From assembly GCA_050014355.1 (NCBI GenBank), contig JBEKDL010000038.1, positions 1 through 25,292 of the forward strand: a stretch of 25,292 bases of DNA, written 5' to 3'. The position numbers and the translations under genes were made by a program. This DNA is from Fen-1077 sp050014355. GTDB taxonomy: Bacteria; Chloroflexota; Dehalococcoidia; Dehalococcoidales; RBG-16-60-22. The notes below the pieces were generated by a model that had not been told where the DNA came from, did no database searches, and saw only the letters and a program-made list of their open reading frames with translations. The first letter of the stretch is position 1. Every line of letters begins with the position of its first letter. Of this stretch, positions 1-7,970 are shown piece after piece.

Positions 1-252
1 CAGGCTGTAAGTCCGAGCAGCCGCCTTTACCCTACTGTTCATGCTGTGCCGCCTCTTAGCTCTCCCCTCTTGTACGGTATCAAATAATTCCTGCTGTATG
101 AACGGTTCGTGTTTGGCCTTAGCCCATCCTCCGTTTCCGTCGGAGATGTAACCGACGTAGAATCTGTTGGTGATCATGTCCTTGACTGTGTCCTTCGAAA
201 AAGGTCTTGAGCCATGGGTTCCGGTCGTCCTATATCCCACCGCGTTTAAAGA
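1..252 (-). pseudogene. Large serine recombinase, internal fragment
   Basis: The minus-strand frame is open from about 252 down to the left edge. It reads like the Recombinase domain (PF07508 type) that follows the catalytic domain in large serine integrases and transposases: LNAVGYRT near 227-249, then RPFSKDTV, NRFYVGYIS, KHEPFIQQELFDTVQ, and ARTYSL at the edge, where the zinc ribbon would normally begin. Such enzymes cut and rejoin DNA at att sites of phages, integrative elements and transposons. The N-terminal resolvase domain with the catalytic serine is missing: upstream of about 252 the similarity stops and antisense histidine-kinase sequence begins. The C-terminus is outside the window. 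I am confident of the family; whether an intact copy exists elsewhere cannot be seen. Confidence 0.82.
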
Positions 253-631
253 GCTTGCTCCCTCTCTCCCCGATTTAATAGCCGATTTTGACCAGCTCCA
301 GCAGGTATTCACAAATCTTATATTAAATGCTATCCAAGCAATGCCCAAAGGAGGAAAATTGACCCTCCGCACCTCGTTTGACAACGACCAGTTTAAAATT
401 GAGGTCCAGGATACGGGTTATGGTATCTCCGCGGAGAACATGCGTAAAATCTTCACACCCTTCTTCACCACCAAGCGTGAGGTGAAGGGGGTGGGACTGG
501 GTCTGGCTATATCCTACGGCATCGTGCAACGCCACAAGGGTAGAATAGAAGTTCAAAGTAAAGAAGGCGAAGGTACGACCTTCTCCATCTATTTACCTCT
601 TCATATTAATGAAACCATAGAAAAAAGTTGA
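251..631 (+). pseudogene. Sensor histidine kinase, C-terminal ATPase domain only
   Basis: This is the HATPase_c domain of a two-component sensor kinase. Visible motifs are the N box (NLILNAIQAM), G1 box (DTGYGIS), F box (FTPFFTTK) and G2 box (GVGLGLAIS), ending in a normal stop. The lead-in ELAPSLPDL then DFDQLQQVF is typical of the region just before the N box in NtrB/PAS-type kinases. The sensor part and the phospho-accepting His (DHp) helix are absent. The open frame can be extended to an ATG at 167, but 167-250 is antisense to a serine recombinase and does not resemble a kinase, so that start is not credible. The fragment cannot autophosphorylate. It is either a broken gene or an artefact of assembly at the join near 250. 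Confidence 0.85.
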
Positions 632-723
632 TGCTATCGGGTAAGACTTTAACCCGCAAATACAAAAATCCGCTTTACATCCCCCGATTATCCAGGCATC
701 TTCAGCCGTCTGACATCTATAAT

Positions 724-1620
724 TTATAACGTGCCCCGGAGCCGGGGGTCCAGCGCGTCTCTTAGACCGTCACCAACCATGTTAAAGGCAAAGACTACCA
801 GCATGATGGCTATACCTGGCGCGATTGCAATTAGAGGACGTGATAACAGATATTTGTAGCCGTCGTTCACCAGGCTGCCCCAGGCGATGGTTGGCTCCCT
901 GACACCGATGCCAAGATAGCTCAAGCCGGCTTCAGCCAGGATAGTCATGCCGACGGCTAGGGTCATCATCACTATCATCGGCGGGAAAGCGTTAGGCAGC
1001 AGATGAACAAACATAATACGACCACTGCTCGAGCCCAAACTCCGTGAAGCCAGAACATAATCATTCTCGCGGATAGACATGGCCTGACCGCACATGACAC
1101 GCGCATACCCCGGTATACCCCCAACACCGAGGGCGATGATAACCATATGTATCCCGCCGCCGAGCAGGGCGCAAATGGTGAGGGCCAGCAGCATGCCCGG
1201 GAAAGCCATCAGCGCGTCGACGAATCTCATGATAATCGTGTACGTCCATCCGCCGAAGTACCCGGCTGACAGCCCCAGCACCGTTCCAACAATGGTAGCG
1301 AACGCTATGGCAGAGCTCGCGATAATCAGGGCGGTACGCGCTCCGTAAATGATACGGCTGAACATGTCTCTTCCCAAGGAATCCGTCCCAAGAAGATGGT
1401 GCGAACTCGGTGGTAGAAGAATACTGTTCAGCTCCTGATTGTTAGGTTGATACGGGGCGAGAATATTGGGAATAGCGGCGCATATTAAAACCACCAGCAT
1501 AATCCCAAAGCCGATTATCACTACCGGCCTGCCCAGAAATACCTTCATAAAGCGGCGGAATTCGTTGACGCGGGGTGGCGATGGAGAAGCTATAATATTA
1601 GCACTGGCCTCTTGTGACAT
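724..1620 (-). CDS. Dpp/Opp-type ABC transporter permease, DppC-like
   Basis: Inner-membrane permease of the peptide/nickel/opine uptake family (BPD_transp_1 fold), 298 residues, about six membrane segments. The N-terminal OppC-type segment is followed by LLGTDSLGRDMFSR, a hallmark of DppC/OppC proteins, and the EAA loop (ASRSLGSSSGRI then HLLPN) that docks the ATPase. It ends DALDPRLRG, also typical. I chose the ATG at 1620 because AAGGAG (1630-1635) precedes it by 9 nt and overlaps the stop of the upstream permease. A longer reading from 1680 would overlap that gene by 47 bp and is less likely. It is the last gene of the minus-strand run IclR, FAD oxidoreductase, binding protein, DppB, DppC. 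No ATPase gene follows; the next sequence is the truncated kinase. Substrate unknown. Confidence 0.9.
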   Translation of the reverse strand: MSQEASANIIASPSPPRVNEFRRFMKVFLGRPVVIIGFGIMLVVLICAAIPNILAPYQPNNQELNSILLPPSSHHLLGTDSLGRDMFSRIIYGARTALIIASSAIAFATIVGTVLGLSAGYFGGWTYTIIMRFVDALMAFPGMLLALTICALLGGGIHMVIIALGVGGIPGYARVMCGQAMSIRENDYVLASRSLGSSSGRIMFVHLLPNAFPPMIVMMTLAVGMTILAEAGLSYLGIGVREPTIAWGSLVNDGYKYLLSRPLIAIAPGIAIMLVVFAFNMVGDGLRDALDPRLRGTL

Positions 1621-1633
1621 GCCGCTTGTCTCC

Positions 1634-2587
1634 TTATCTATAGCGTATCCTCGGGTCAAGCCAGCCGTAAGAAAGGTCAACGAGCAAATTGGCGCCCAGT
1701 GTGACTGTGCCGCCTATCAGCAGGGTGGCCTGCACAATAGGGTAATCGTGCGCGAAAAGGCCCTCCACCGCCAACCTTCCCATGCCGGGGATACTGAATA
1801 CGGTCTCAATGATTACCGAACCGCCCACAATTCCGGCGAGGGTCATACCTTTAACGGTAACCACAGGCAGAAGACCATTCTTCAGCGCATGTTTGATGAT
1901 TATCATCCGTTCTCTTAAGCCTTTTGACCAGGCGGTCCTGATGTAATCCTGCCTCAAGACTTCGAGCATGCTGGAGCGAGTCAGGCGTATTCCAGTCGCG
2001 ATAGGAGCTAACCCCAGACATATAACTGGCATGATGATTTGACGTAAGTTCATCGATGCGTCCTTGGTTATCGATGTGAAACCGAAAATAGGCAGCCAGT
2101 CAAGCTTGTAACCCAGCAGGTAAATCAGCAGGATGCCCAGCCAGAAAGAGGGCATGCAAATCCCTAGATTTCCAAAACCTGTTAATACATTATCTAACCA
2201 GGAGCCCCGCCTTATGGCCGCGATGACGCCTATGGGTATACCGATAAAAATGCTAAGCGCAAAAGCAATGATACCCAGCTCGAAAGTTATGGGAAGTCGC
2301 CTCTTAATATCATTGATAATTTTCTGTTGCGTAATAATAGACCTTCCGAGGTCGCCGGTGAGGACACCTTTCATCCATTCAAGATACTGTACCGGAATGG
2401 GCTTATCCAGCCCGTACTGATGGTGCAGAAGGTCAAGCTGTTCTTGGGTAAATTCCGTGGACTGGCTGGAGAGGAACATCCGGATCGGGTCACCCGGCAA
2501 TAGCCGCACCATTAAAAACACCAGGATGGTGACGAGCAGCATGATAAGTATCATTTGTAAAATTCGCCGCACGATGTATGTTCCCAT
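1634..2587 (-). CDS. Dpp/Opp-type ABC transporter permease, DppB-like
   Basis: Partner permease of the DppC-like protein: TYIVRRILQ opening, RLLPGDP loop after the first membrane segment, RRLPITFELG, AIRRGSWLD, and the EAA loop region (RTAWSKGLRER then HALKNGLLP), ending WLDPRIRYR. All are standard DppB/OppB landmarks, and length (317 residues) is normal. An in-frame GTG at 2596 could add three residues, but AAGGAAG sits almost on top of it and is spaced better for the ATG at 2587. The gene lies 13 nt before the DppC start, so the two are co-transcribed and probably translated in step. A 248 bp gap containing a strong stem-loop separates it from the binding-protein gene upstream. Confidence 0.92.
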   Translation of the reverse strand: MGTYIVRRILQMILIMLLVTILVFLMVRLLPGDPIRMFLSSQSTEFTQEQLDLLHHQYGLDKPIPVQYLEWMKGVLTGDLGRSIITQQKIINDIKRRLPITFELGIIAFALSIFIGIPIGVIAAIRRGSWLDNVLTGFGNLGICMPSFWLGILLIYLLGYKLDWLPIFGFTSITKDASMNLRQIIMPVICLGLAPIATGIRLTRSSMLEVLRQDYIRTAWSKGLRERMIIIKHALKNGLLPVVTVKGMTLAGIVGGSVIIETVFSIPGMGRLAVEGLFAHDYPIVQATLLIGGTVTLGANLLVDLSYGWLDPRIRYR

Positions 2588-2762
2588 GACGTTCACTCTT
2601 CCTTTGTTATCGGTCCGGGCAACTTCTCAACGGGTATCGCTAATAACAAAGAGTTCGTTGCATAGCAAAATACATGTTATAAAGGTTCGTTACCTGATAA
2701 CTTTCGCCGGAAAACATCGGCTCCTATCTTTTTCCTTTGTCTGTCTTCCGGCCTGAACTTGA

Positions 2763-2812
2763 ACTACCGTCCCGGCAATCGGCCTTAACTGCACAATCAC
2801 CGGGACGGTAGT
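2763..2812. terminator. 13-bp perfect stem-loop between binding-protein and permease genes
   Basis: The arms 2763-2775 and 2800-2812 (ACTACCGTCCCGG and its exact complement) enclose a 24-nt loop. There is no run of U after the stem on the minus strand, so it is not a classical intrinsic terminator. It lies 23 bp past the binding-protein stop and 175 bp before the DppB-like start. As in other binding-protein operons, such a structure may slow 3' decay or partly stop transcription, giving more binding protein than permease. That role is inferred. Confidence 0.6.
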
Positions 2813-2835
2813 CTGAAACACTTTAACCGGTTATT

Positions 2836-4470
2836 TTAGCGGGCGCTCTTATCGAGCCAGATGCTCTGGTATTCCTGATAGGTGGCATTATAAACATCGC
2901 CACCGGGATTATGAACGCCCTTCTGCTCGAAAGCCGTATTCTGCAACTCAATGTACGGTATGACCGTCATGTCATCGTACATGAGTTGTAAAACCGTCTG
3001 CACCAGCTTCGGGTCATAATCTTTCGAATTGAGAGAGGCGGTAAATCCCTCCTGGAAACCGGCCGGCATTTTGAGGGTGACGAACCCCGTGCCCGAGAAG
3101 TACAAGTTTAGAGCCTGGTTCTTGTTATCCATGGCGATGATACCATGGTTGAGCAGGCCATCATTCCAGCCTTTATAGCGTAAATCGTCGTATTTACCGG
3201 CTTCGGGGAAGTCGGTAGTCACATCGATTCCGACAGCACGGAGCTGTGCTGCCACCGCGAGGGTAAAATCCTGACTGGTAAGGACACGCCCAAAGTTGTG
3301 TATCACCGTCTTGAAACCATTGGGATAGCCGGCCTGTCGCAGCAGGTCTTTGGCCTTGGCCTGGTCAAATACCGTTGGGATGAGGTTGGGAATTTTTGCA
3401 TCCGGGAAGCCCGGGTAAAGCTGATAGGCAGGCGCGCCGAAACCGAAGCCCAGGGCCTTGGCCAGGGCAACGCGGTCGAGGGCGTATGAAGCCGCTAGGC
3501 GCACGTTGACGTTGGCCCAGGGCGAGCTGGGATTTTTGCTATCGGGAACCAGCAGGTAAGTCCCGCCCGCACTAATCCTCGTAAAGTAGCCTGCCTTCTG
3601 GAGCTCCTGGGCATCCAGGCCACTGGCCTGAAGTATATGGATATCGCCTTTCTGGAAGGCCAATTTACGCACCGTGGCATCGGCGATGACGGTCATGGTG
3701 ATGCCGTCAAGATACGGCTTGCCCGTATCCCAGTAGTTGGGGTTCCTCTTGTAGGTCAGCTTGGCGTCGCGCTGGTATTCCACGAAAATAAACGGGCCCG
3801 TGCCGACCGGGTTCCATCTGGCAGCATCGATGCCGTTCTTATCGAAATATGCCTTTGAAGTCATCTCTGTACCGCCGCTGGCAAGGTCGGTCAACAACTT
3901 GTTCTGGTAGCTTAAAAGATTAATCCGAACAGTATAATCGTCGATTTTATCAATCGATTTCCAGGAAGTGGTAATCGACACTTTGGCCGCCATTATCCCT
4001 TCCAGATTCCACTTGCAGACATCGGCATTCCAGTCGGAGCCGTCATGGAATTTGACTCCCTTCCTCAAGGTGAGGGTAAGTGACGAAAGGTCATCGGCGA
4101 CTTTCCATCCAGTCGCCAGGACACCTTCGATGGTGCCATCGAGTCTTAGCTTGGCCAGCCTATCGAGGGCGGGAGAAGCGCAGGTGTAAGAATCGTTGGC
4201 GGCTTCCGGCAGATAGCCAATAGGTCTGGAGGGGCCGACTGTTAAAGCCCATTTAAGAGTGCCGCCGTACTGGTCACCCGTGGGAGCAGCCGTTGTCGTT
4301 GCCGCCGGTGTTGTCGTCGCGGGTGCCGTCGTGGCCGGCTTGGTCGTGGCTGTTGTCGTGGTTGTCGCTGGCTTCGTAGAGGTGGTCGTTGTCGTGGTTG
4401 CTTTACAGGCACCCAGTAGCAGACTTATCAGCAAAACAAAACCCAGCAGGATAAATAGTGTTTTTTTCAT
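2836..4470 (-). CDS. Solute-binding lipoprotein, SBP_bac_5 family (set 1)
   Basis: Extracytoplasmic substrate-binding protein of the peptide/nickel/opine ABC family, 544 residues. The N-terminus is a lipoprotein signal: two Lys, a hydrophobic core and lipobox LLGAC with Cys22 as the acylated residue. A linker of about 40 residues rich in Thr, Ala and Pro tethers the domain to the membrane. The SBP_bac_5 domain follows: YGGTLKWAL, then LRKGVKFHDGSDWNADVCKWN, NPVGTGPFIF, and YKRNPNYWDTGKPYLDG. AGGAGGT lies 6 nt before the ATG. It stands between the FAD oxidoreductase and the DppB/DppC pair, so it very likely feeds those permeases. Its 5' leader closely matches that of the second binding protein near 9012. 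Ligand not predictable. Confidence 0.93.
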   Translation of the reverse strand: MKKTLFILLGFVLLISLLLGACKATTTTTTSTKPATTTTTATTKPATTAPATTTPAATTTAAPTGDQYGGTLKWALTVGPSRPIGYLPEAANDSYTCASPALDRLAKLRLDGTIEGVLATGWKVADDLSSLTLTLRKGVKFHDGSDWNADVCKWNLEGIMAAKVSITTSWKSIDKIDDYTVRINLLSYQNKLLTDLASGGTEMTSKAYFDKNGIDAARWNPVGTGPFIFVEYQRDAKLTYKRNPNYWDTGKPYLDGITMTVIADATVRKLAFQKGDIHILQASGLDAQELQKAGYFTRISAGGTYLLVPDSKNPSSPWANVNVRLAASYALDRVALAKALGFGFGAPAYQLYPGFPDAKIPNLIPTVFDQAKAKDLLRQAGYPNGFKTVIHNFGRVLTSQDFTLAVAAQLRAVGIDVTTDFPEAGKYDDLRYKGWNDGLLNHGIIAMDNKNQALNLYFSGTGFVTLKMPAGFQEGFTASLNSKDYDPKLVQTVLQLMYDDMTVIPYIELQNTAFEQKGVHNPGGDVYNATYQEYQSIWLDKSAR

Positions 4471-4544
4471 AAATTAACCTCCTCGATTATTGGCGAATTA
4501 TTCACTGATAATTTTCCTGTCCTTACCGATACGCTGCCACCTCC
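4471..4544 (-). promoter_or_regulatory. Leader of binding protein 1, sharing blocks with that of binding protein 2
   Basis: On the minus strand the leader holds GGAGGTG-N5-GTATCGGTAA (4544-4523) and then GCCAATAA-N3-AGGAGGT (4494-4477), 6 nt before the ATG. The same two blocks, in the same order, precede the binding-protein start at 9012. The distal block has no well-placed start codon of its own except a possible six-codon reading (GTG GCA GCG TAT CGG TAA). A shared RNA or DNA control element is likely; its ligand or protein is unknown. Confidence 0.55.
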
Positions 4545-4602
4545 TTCCTGATTATTTTACGGTTGCGAACACTGGAGACTGTTTACCTGGTTTTAGCCGC
4601 TC

Positions 4603-5958
4603 CTATTCCAGGTACACGCCCTGGTCTGATAGCGTTTTCTGTAACTTCTTATAGTCCACTTTTCTCGCGCTGGTGCCCTGTTTCACAGCCAGTGCGGCAC
4701 CCGTGCCGGCCGCCTGACCCATGGCAATGCAATGCGGGATGAGATTGGCCATATTATTGGCGTAGTAATCAGACGAAAAACTACGCCCGGCCACCAGCAG
4801 TCCTTCGACCTTGGCAGGTACCAGAGCGCGATAGGGAATATAAACATGCTTGGCGTCTTCTTTTTGTCCGGGCGGCCCCATGCGCGGGAACACGGCGATA
4901 GTGTCATCGAATTTCTTGCTGGCGACAAAATCTTCCTTGCTTACAACGTACTCGCCGACCAGCCTCCGCGCGCCGCGTGTCCCGGTTTGCGAAGCAGTGT
5001 CCAGGATGAAGCTATTCTCGAAAGTGGGAAAATTCTTCTTTAAGAATGCATGCCCCTTGCGCATCATCTTGCGCATCTCGACTTCCAGTGTGGTAAGGTC
5101 TTCCACATTCATGCAATTCAGATTCGGTATCCAGTTATTGACCCATAAAACGTCGTTGCGGGGCGAGGGCAAAGGCAGGAGACGGGTTCCCGCGGCATCA
5201 GCCAGCCCCTTGATAAGTTGCTGGAATTTTTCCGGCTGCGATTCCCTGAAATCACAATATTTCTGATAATCGCAGTTCCCCAAACGGAACACCAGGGCCA
5301 GCATCGAGCTCCTGGAAGTAGAATCGAGGAAAGCATCAAAATCCGCCCTTGCGGAAGGCAGCAGGTCGCCATCCCCGGTACCATCGATGATAATCTTGCC
5401 GAGCACCGCCTGCCTGCCTGATTTGCTTTCGAATATTATGCCCTTGACTTTACCATCTTCAACGATGGCCTGTGTGCCCCAGGAATGTAGATAAAGCTTG
5501 ATTTTGGCATCTTCTACCATATCGTTAAGTACGCATTTCAATAATTCGGGGTCTACCCAGGCGGTGTGTTTTATTTTCCCGTTGATGGTGTTGCCCATGA
5601 AGCGGCTCCACTTCTTCACCAGCTTCGGGTCGCTGGAGCCAATGTCCTGCATCCTGGGCCGCAAAGTCCCATCTTCGATTTTATCCAGCCTTTCCAGCCA
5701 TTCCAGACAGAGACCGGCGATTATCGGCTCTTTGCCGCCGTCGCTCATGTGCGGGATTTGTATTACGATTCCGCCGGAGGCCATACCCCCCAGGTGCCCG
5801 TACCTTTCCAGAAGCACGGTCTTAGCGCCATTGCGCGCAGCGGCCATCGCCGCCGAATGCCCGCCCGGGCCGCCGCCAACCACTACGACATCGGCCTCAT
5901 AGCATACCTTGGTTTCCCGGGCCGGTTCTTTTATGTTTCTTGGCGCAGTTTTGGGCAT
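4603..5958 (-). CDS. FAD-dependent oxidoreductase (FAD_oxidored type)
   Basis: Flavoprotein of 451 residues with an N-terminal Rossmann FAD motif: VVVGGGPGG, GxGxxG at about residues 28-33, with Glu51 in LLERYGHLGG to bind the adenosine ribose. GMASGGIV follows the pattern of the FAD_oxidored family (PF12831). Near the C-terminus, VEGLLVAGRSFSSDYYAN and GQAAGTGAALAV form the second FAD-binding stretch. AAGGAGG precedes the ATG. The redox substrate is not known for most of this family. Its place between an IclR regulator and an ABC importer suggests it acts on the imported compound or a close product. It has no signal peptide, so it should be cytoplasmic. Confidence 0.87.
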   Translation of the reverse strand: MPKTAPRNIKEPARETKVCYEADVVVVGGGPGGHSAAMAAARNGAKTVLLERYGHLGGMASGGIVIQIPHMSDGGKEPIIAGLCLEWLERLDKIEDGTLRPRMQDIGSSDPKLVKKWSRFMGNTINGKIKHTAWVDPELLKCVLNDMVEDAKIKLYLHSWGTQAIVEDGKVKGIIFESKSGRQAVLGKIIIDGTGDGDLLPSARADFDAFLDSTSRSSMLALVFRLGNCDYQKYCDFRESQPEKFQQLIKGLADAAGTRLLPLPSPRNDVLWVNNWIPNLNCMNVEDLTTLEVEMRKMMRKGHAFLKKNFPTFENSFILDTASQTGTRGARRLVGEYVVSKEDFVASKKFDDTIAVFPRMGPPGQKEDAKHVYIPYRALVPAKVEGLLVAGRSFSSDYYANNMANLIPHCIAMGQAAGTGAALAVKQGTSARKVDYKKLQKTLSDQGVYLE

Positions 5959-6033
5959 CTGTTATCCTCCTTCAGCCTGCGGGTGTTTACTTTTTACGTT
6001 CCGAGCTTTTCCTGCACTCTAGGCACGGAAATA

Positions 6034-6795
6034 TCAACTTATCCTGCTGATAATTTGTGATATTTCTCCTGTGCAGCCTTTGATGGCTGTGGTATATTTT
6101 TGAACACTTTCGGCGCCCAGGTAGGAAATGGGGACAATAATTGCGGCGGCGGCGATAACTTTTTCGCTACTGTTATATATCGGAGCGGCGGCTACCCATA
6201 CCCCCTGCCGGTATTCTTCCTTATGGTAAGCCAGCCCTTCCTTCTGGATGCGTGCCAGTTCTTTTTCCAGCTTCGGAATATCCGTGATGCTGCTGGGTGT
6301 AAATGCCTGGAGCGCAATCCGGCCGTAATACGCTTTCCTCTCCTCTTCAGATAGGGCCGCCAATAATACCTTGCCGCAGGCGGTGCAATACAGGGGCAAC
6401 CGTTTGCCCACCGGAGAGTTTATGCGTAATTCGCCGGATACCCCTAATTCTTCAACAATCAACATCATGTCCGCATCATATACCGCGATAAAAGAAGAAA
6501 CATTCAACTCTTTACTAAGCTTGCTCAAAGAAAGATAAGCAAAGTCGATAAATTTCAAATTCCTGCGGATGGCATAATTAAAGTCCAGCATTTTCATGCC
6601 AATGGAATATGTGCCTTTTTTATGGTACTGCGACAGGTAGCCTCTTTTGGCGAGGGTAGAGATAAGTCGGTAGACAGTAGCGGTATTGAGTTTAGTAGCT
6701 TTAGAAATTTCGGTAAGACTTAATCCGCCATCTTTCTGGAGAAAGATTTCCAAGATATCAATCGCCTTGTTAACCGTTCTCGAGGTGTTGTCCAT
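6034..6795 (-). CDS. IclR-family transcriptional regulator
   Basis: Regulator of 253 residues, the normal IclR length. Residues about 6-60 form the winged helix-turn-helix (NKAIDILEIF, LSLTEISKATKLNTATVYRL, LAKRGYLSQ). The rest is the IclR effector domain, with SPVGKRLPLYCTACGKVLLA and an EEYRQGVWVAAAPIY stretch that resembles the effector pocket region. IclR proteins usually control catabolic or uptake operons beside them in response to a small carbon compound. Here the gene heads the minus-strand operon with the FAD oxidoreductase (75 bp away) and is divergent from the second transporter set, so it may control both. No Shine-Dalgarno site is visible before the ATG; a TATAAG ends 8 nt before it, so a nearly leaderless transcript is possible besides the promoter at 6859-6887. 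Confidence 0.93.
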   Translation of the reverse strand: MDNTSRTVNKAIDILEIFLQKDGGLSLTEISKATKLNTATVYRLISTLAKRGYLSQYHKKGTYSIGMKMLDFNYAIRRNLKFIDFAYLSLSKLSKELNVSSFIAVYDADMMLIVEELGVSGELRINSPVGKRLPLYCTACGKVLLAALSEEERKAYYGRIALQAFTPSSITDIPKLEKELARIQKEGLAYHKEEYRQGVWVAAAPIYNSSEKVIAAAAIIVPISYLGAESVQKYTTAIKGCTGEISQIISRIS

Positions 6796-6858
6796 GAAAA
6801 ATACTTATAAAACGTTTGAGAATTATGAAAATGTTTTTCAGTTTTTAAAATTTGCTGT

Positions 6859-6887
6859 ATTTTATCACGTAATATAATCTGTGTCAA
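6859..6887 (-). promoter_or_regulatory. Candidate sigma-70-type promoter for the IclR operon
   Basis: Reading the minus strand, TTGACA (6887-6882) is a perfect -35 box, followed after 17 nt by TAAAAT (6864-6859), five of six bases of the -10 consensus. It points at the IclR start at 6795. The surrounding 206 bp intergenic stretch is very AT-rich. Confidence 0.5.
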
Positions 6888-6914
6888 ACTCATTATTACG
6901 TTCCTTATAATCAC

Positions 6915-6943
6915 TTGCTTTGGAAATAAGCTCATGATAAAAT
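6915..6943 (+). promoter_or_regulatory. Candidate promoter for the second transporter set
   Basis: TTGCTT (6915-6920), 17 nt, then TAAAAT (6938-6943), about 58 bp before the TTG start of the DppB-like gene. The -35 box is only half consensus. Perfect TATAAT hexamers also occur at 6873-6878 and 6906-6911 but lack good -35 boxes at the right spacing. Confidence 0.3.
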
Positions 6944-7001
6944 TCACTTAATATCCTACCTGGGGCAATATCTGAAATAAATTAGGGCAAGTGGTGGTAA
7001 G

Positions 7002-7950
7002 TTGGCCAGCTTTATAATCAGAAGGATTCTACTGACAATCTTGGTTCTGGTTATCATTTCATTTTTATCCTTTTTACTGGTCAATATCATGCCCGGAGAT
7101 CCGGCCGCCGCCGCGCTCGGCCTGCAGGCCGTACCGGCGCAAATTGCCGAGCTGCGCCACGAACTCTGGCTTGACCGGCCGTTTATCATACAGTACTTTC
7201 ACTGGGTGGGTAACGCAGTGCGCGGAGATTTCGGTATATCCATCGCGTACCGTGACCCTATCATTTCAATTTTTAAACAACGTTTGCCGATAACTCTCTA
7301 TCTATCCTTGTGGGCGTTTATTTATCTTAAGCACTATATTGGGTATCTCGGCCGGTATCATTTGCGCCATCAGGCGCGGAGGAATCCTCGACCAGACAAT
7401 AAGCGTGCTGGCCAACCTAGGGATATCTGTACCCATTTTTTTACTTGGTATACTGGGCATCTATATCTTCGCACTTAAGCTGAAGTTGCTTCCCATCATG
7501 GGGTGGACATCGCCGGGACAGGACTTCTGGTTAAGTACCCGGCAGGTTATCATGCCCGTAATAGCCCTGGCCATTCCCGGCATCGCGATGATGGCCCGCC
7601 AGACCCGCTCCAGTATGCTCGAGGTGGTCCGCCAGGACTACCTGCGGACGGCTTGGTCCAAGGGCTTGAAAGAACGACAGGTGATAATAAAGCATGCTTT
7701 GAAAAATGCGCTGATTCCCATTGTAACCCTGCTGGGCCTGCAGGTGCGCATACTGGTAGGTGGTTCGGTGATTGTCGAGCAGGTTTTCAACATCCCCGGT
7801 ATGGGACGGCTGCTGGTTTACGCGTCTTTCAGCAAAGACTTCATTATTATCCAGGCCGGGGTGCTCCTCATCGGCGCAATTGTTTGTCTTGCGAACTTGA
7901 TAGTCGATATTTCCTACGGCTGGCTTGACCCGAGAGTAAGGTACGACTAA
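7002..7950 (+). pseudogene. DppB-like ABC permease, interrupted by a one-base frameshift
   Basis: Two overlapping frames together spell one DppB/OppB-type permease. The first (from a TTG at 7002) gives FIIRRILLTIL, NIMPGDPAA and QRLPITLYLSLWAFI. The second continues ILSTILGISAG, AIRRGGILD, RTAWSKGLKER, HALKNALIP and WLDPRVRYD, ending at 7950. Removing one T at 7321-7323 in the TTTATTTAT stretch joins them without loss and aligns with RRLPITFELG to AIRRGSWLD of the intact paralogue at 1634-2587. Unrepaired, the first frame runs into unrelated sequence and stops at 7478, giving a 158-residue product without the EAA loop. It could be a recent mutation or a sequencing error. The start lacks a strong Shine-Dalgarno site. 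The gene lies 20 nt before the DppC-like partner. Confidence 0.88.
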
Positions 7951-7970
7951 AAAAACAGGATGATGCGAAA

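Noticed and set aside
167..250. N-terminal part of the kinase reading frame from the ATG at 167
   Set aside because: The reverse strand here encodes a convincing recombinase segment, and the plus-strand translation shows no kinase similarity before about 251.
1621..1680. Longer start for the first DppC-like permease
   Set aside because: It would overlap the DppB-like gene by 47 bp and has no advantage over the ATG at 1620 with its well-placed AAGGAG.
4259..4477. Val-rich plus-strand open frame
   Set aside because: It is the complement of the Thr-codon-rich linker and signal peptide of binding protein 1, so the poly-Val is an artefact.
7317..7330. Programmed ribosomal frameshift in the DppB-like gene
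   Set aside because: A +1 shift would be needed. There is no slippery codon with a stop, no stimulating structure, and the intact paralogue needs none.
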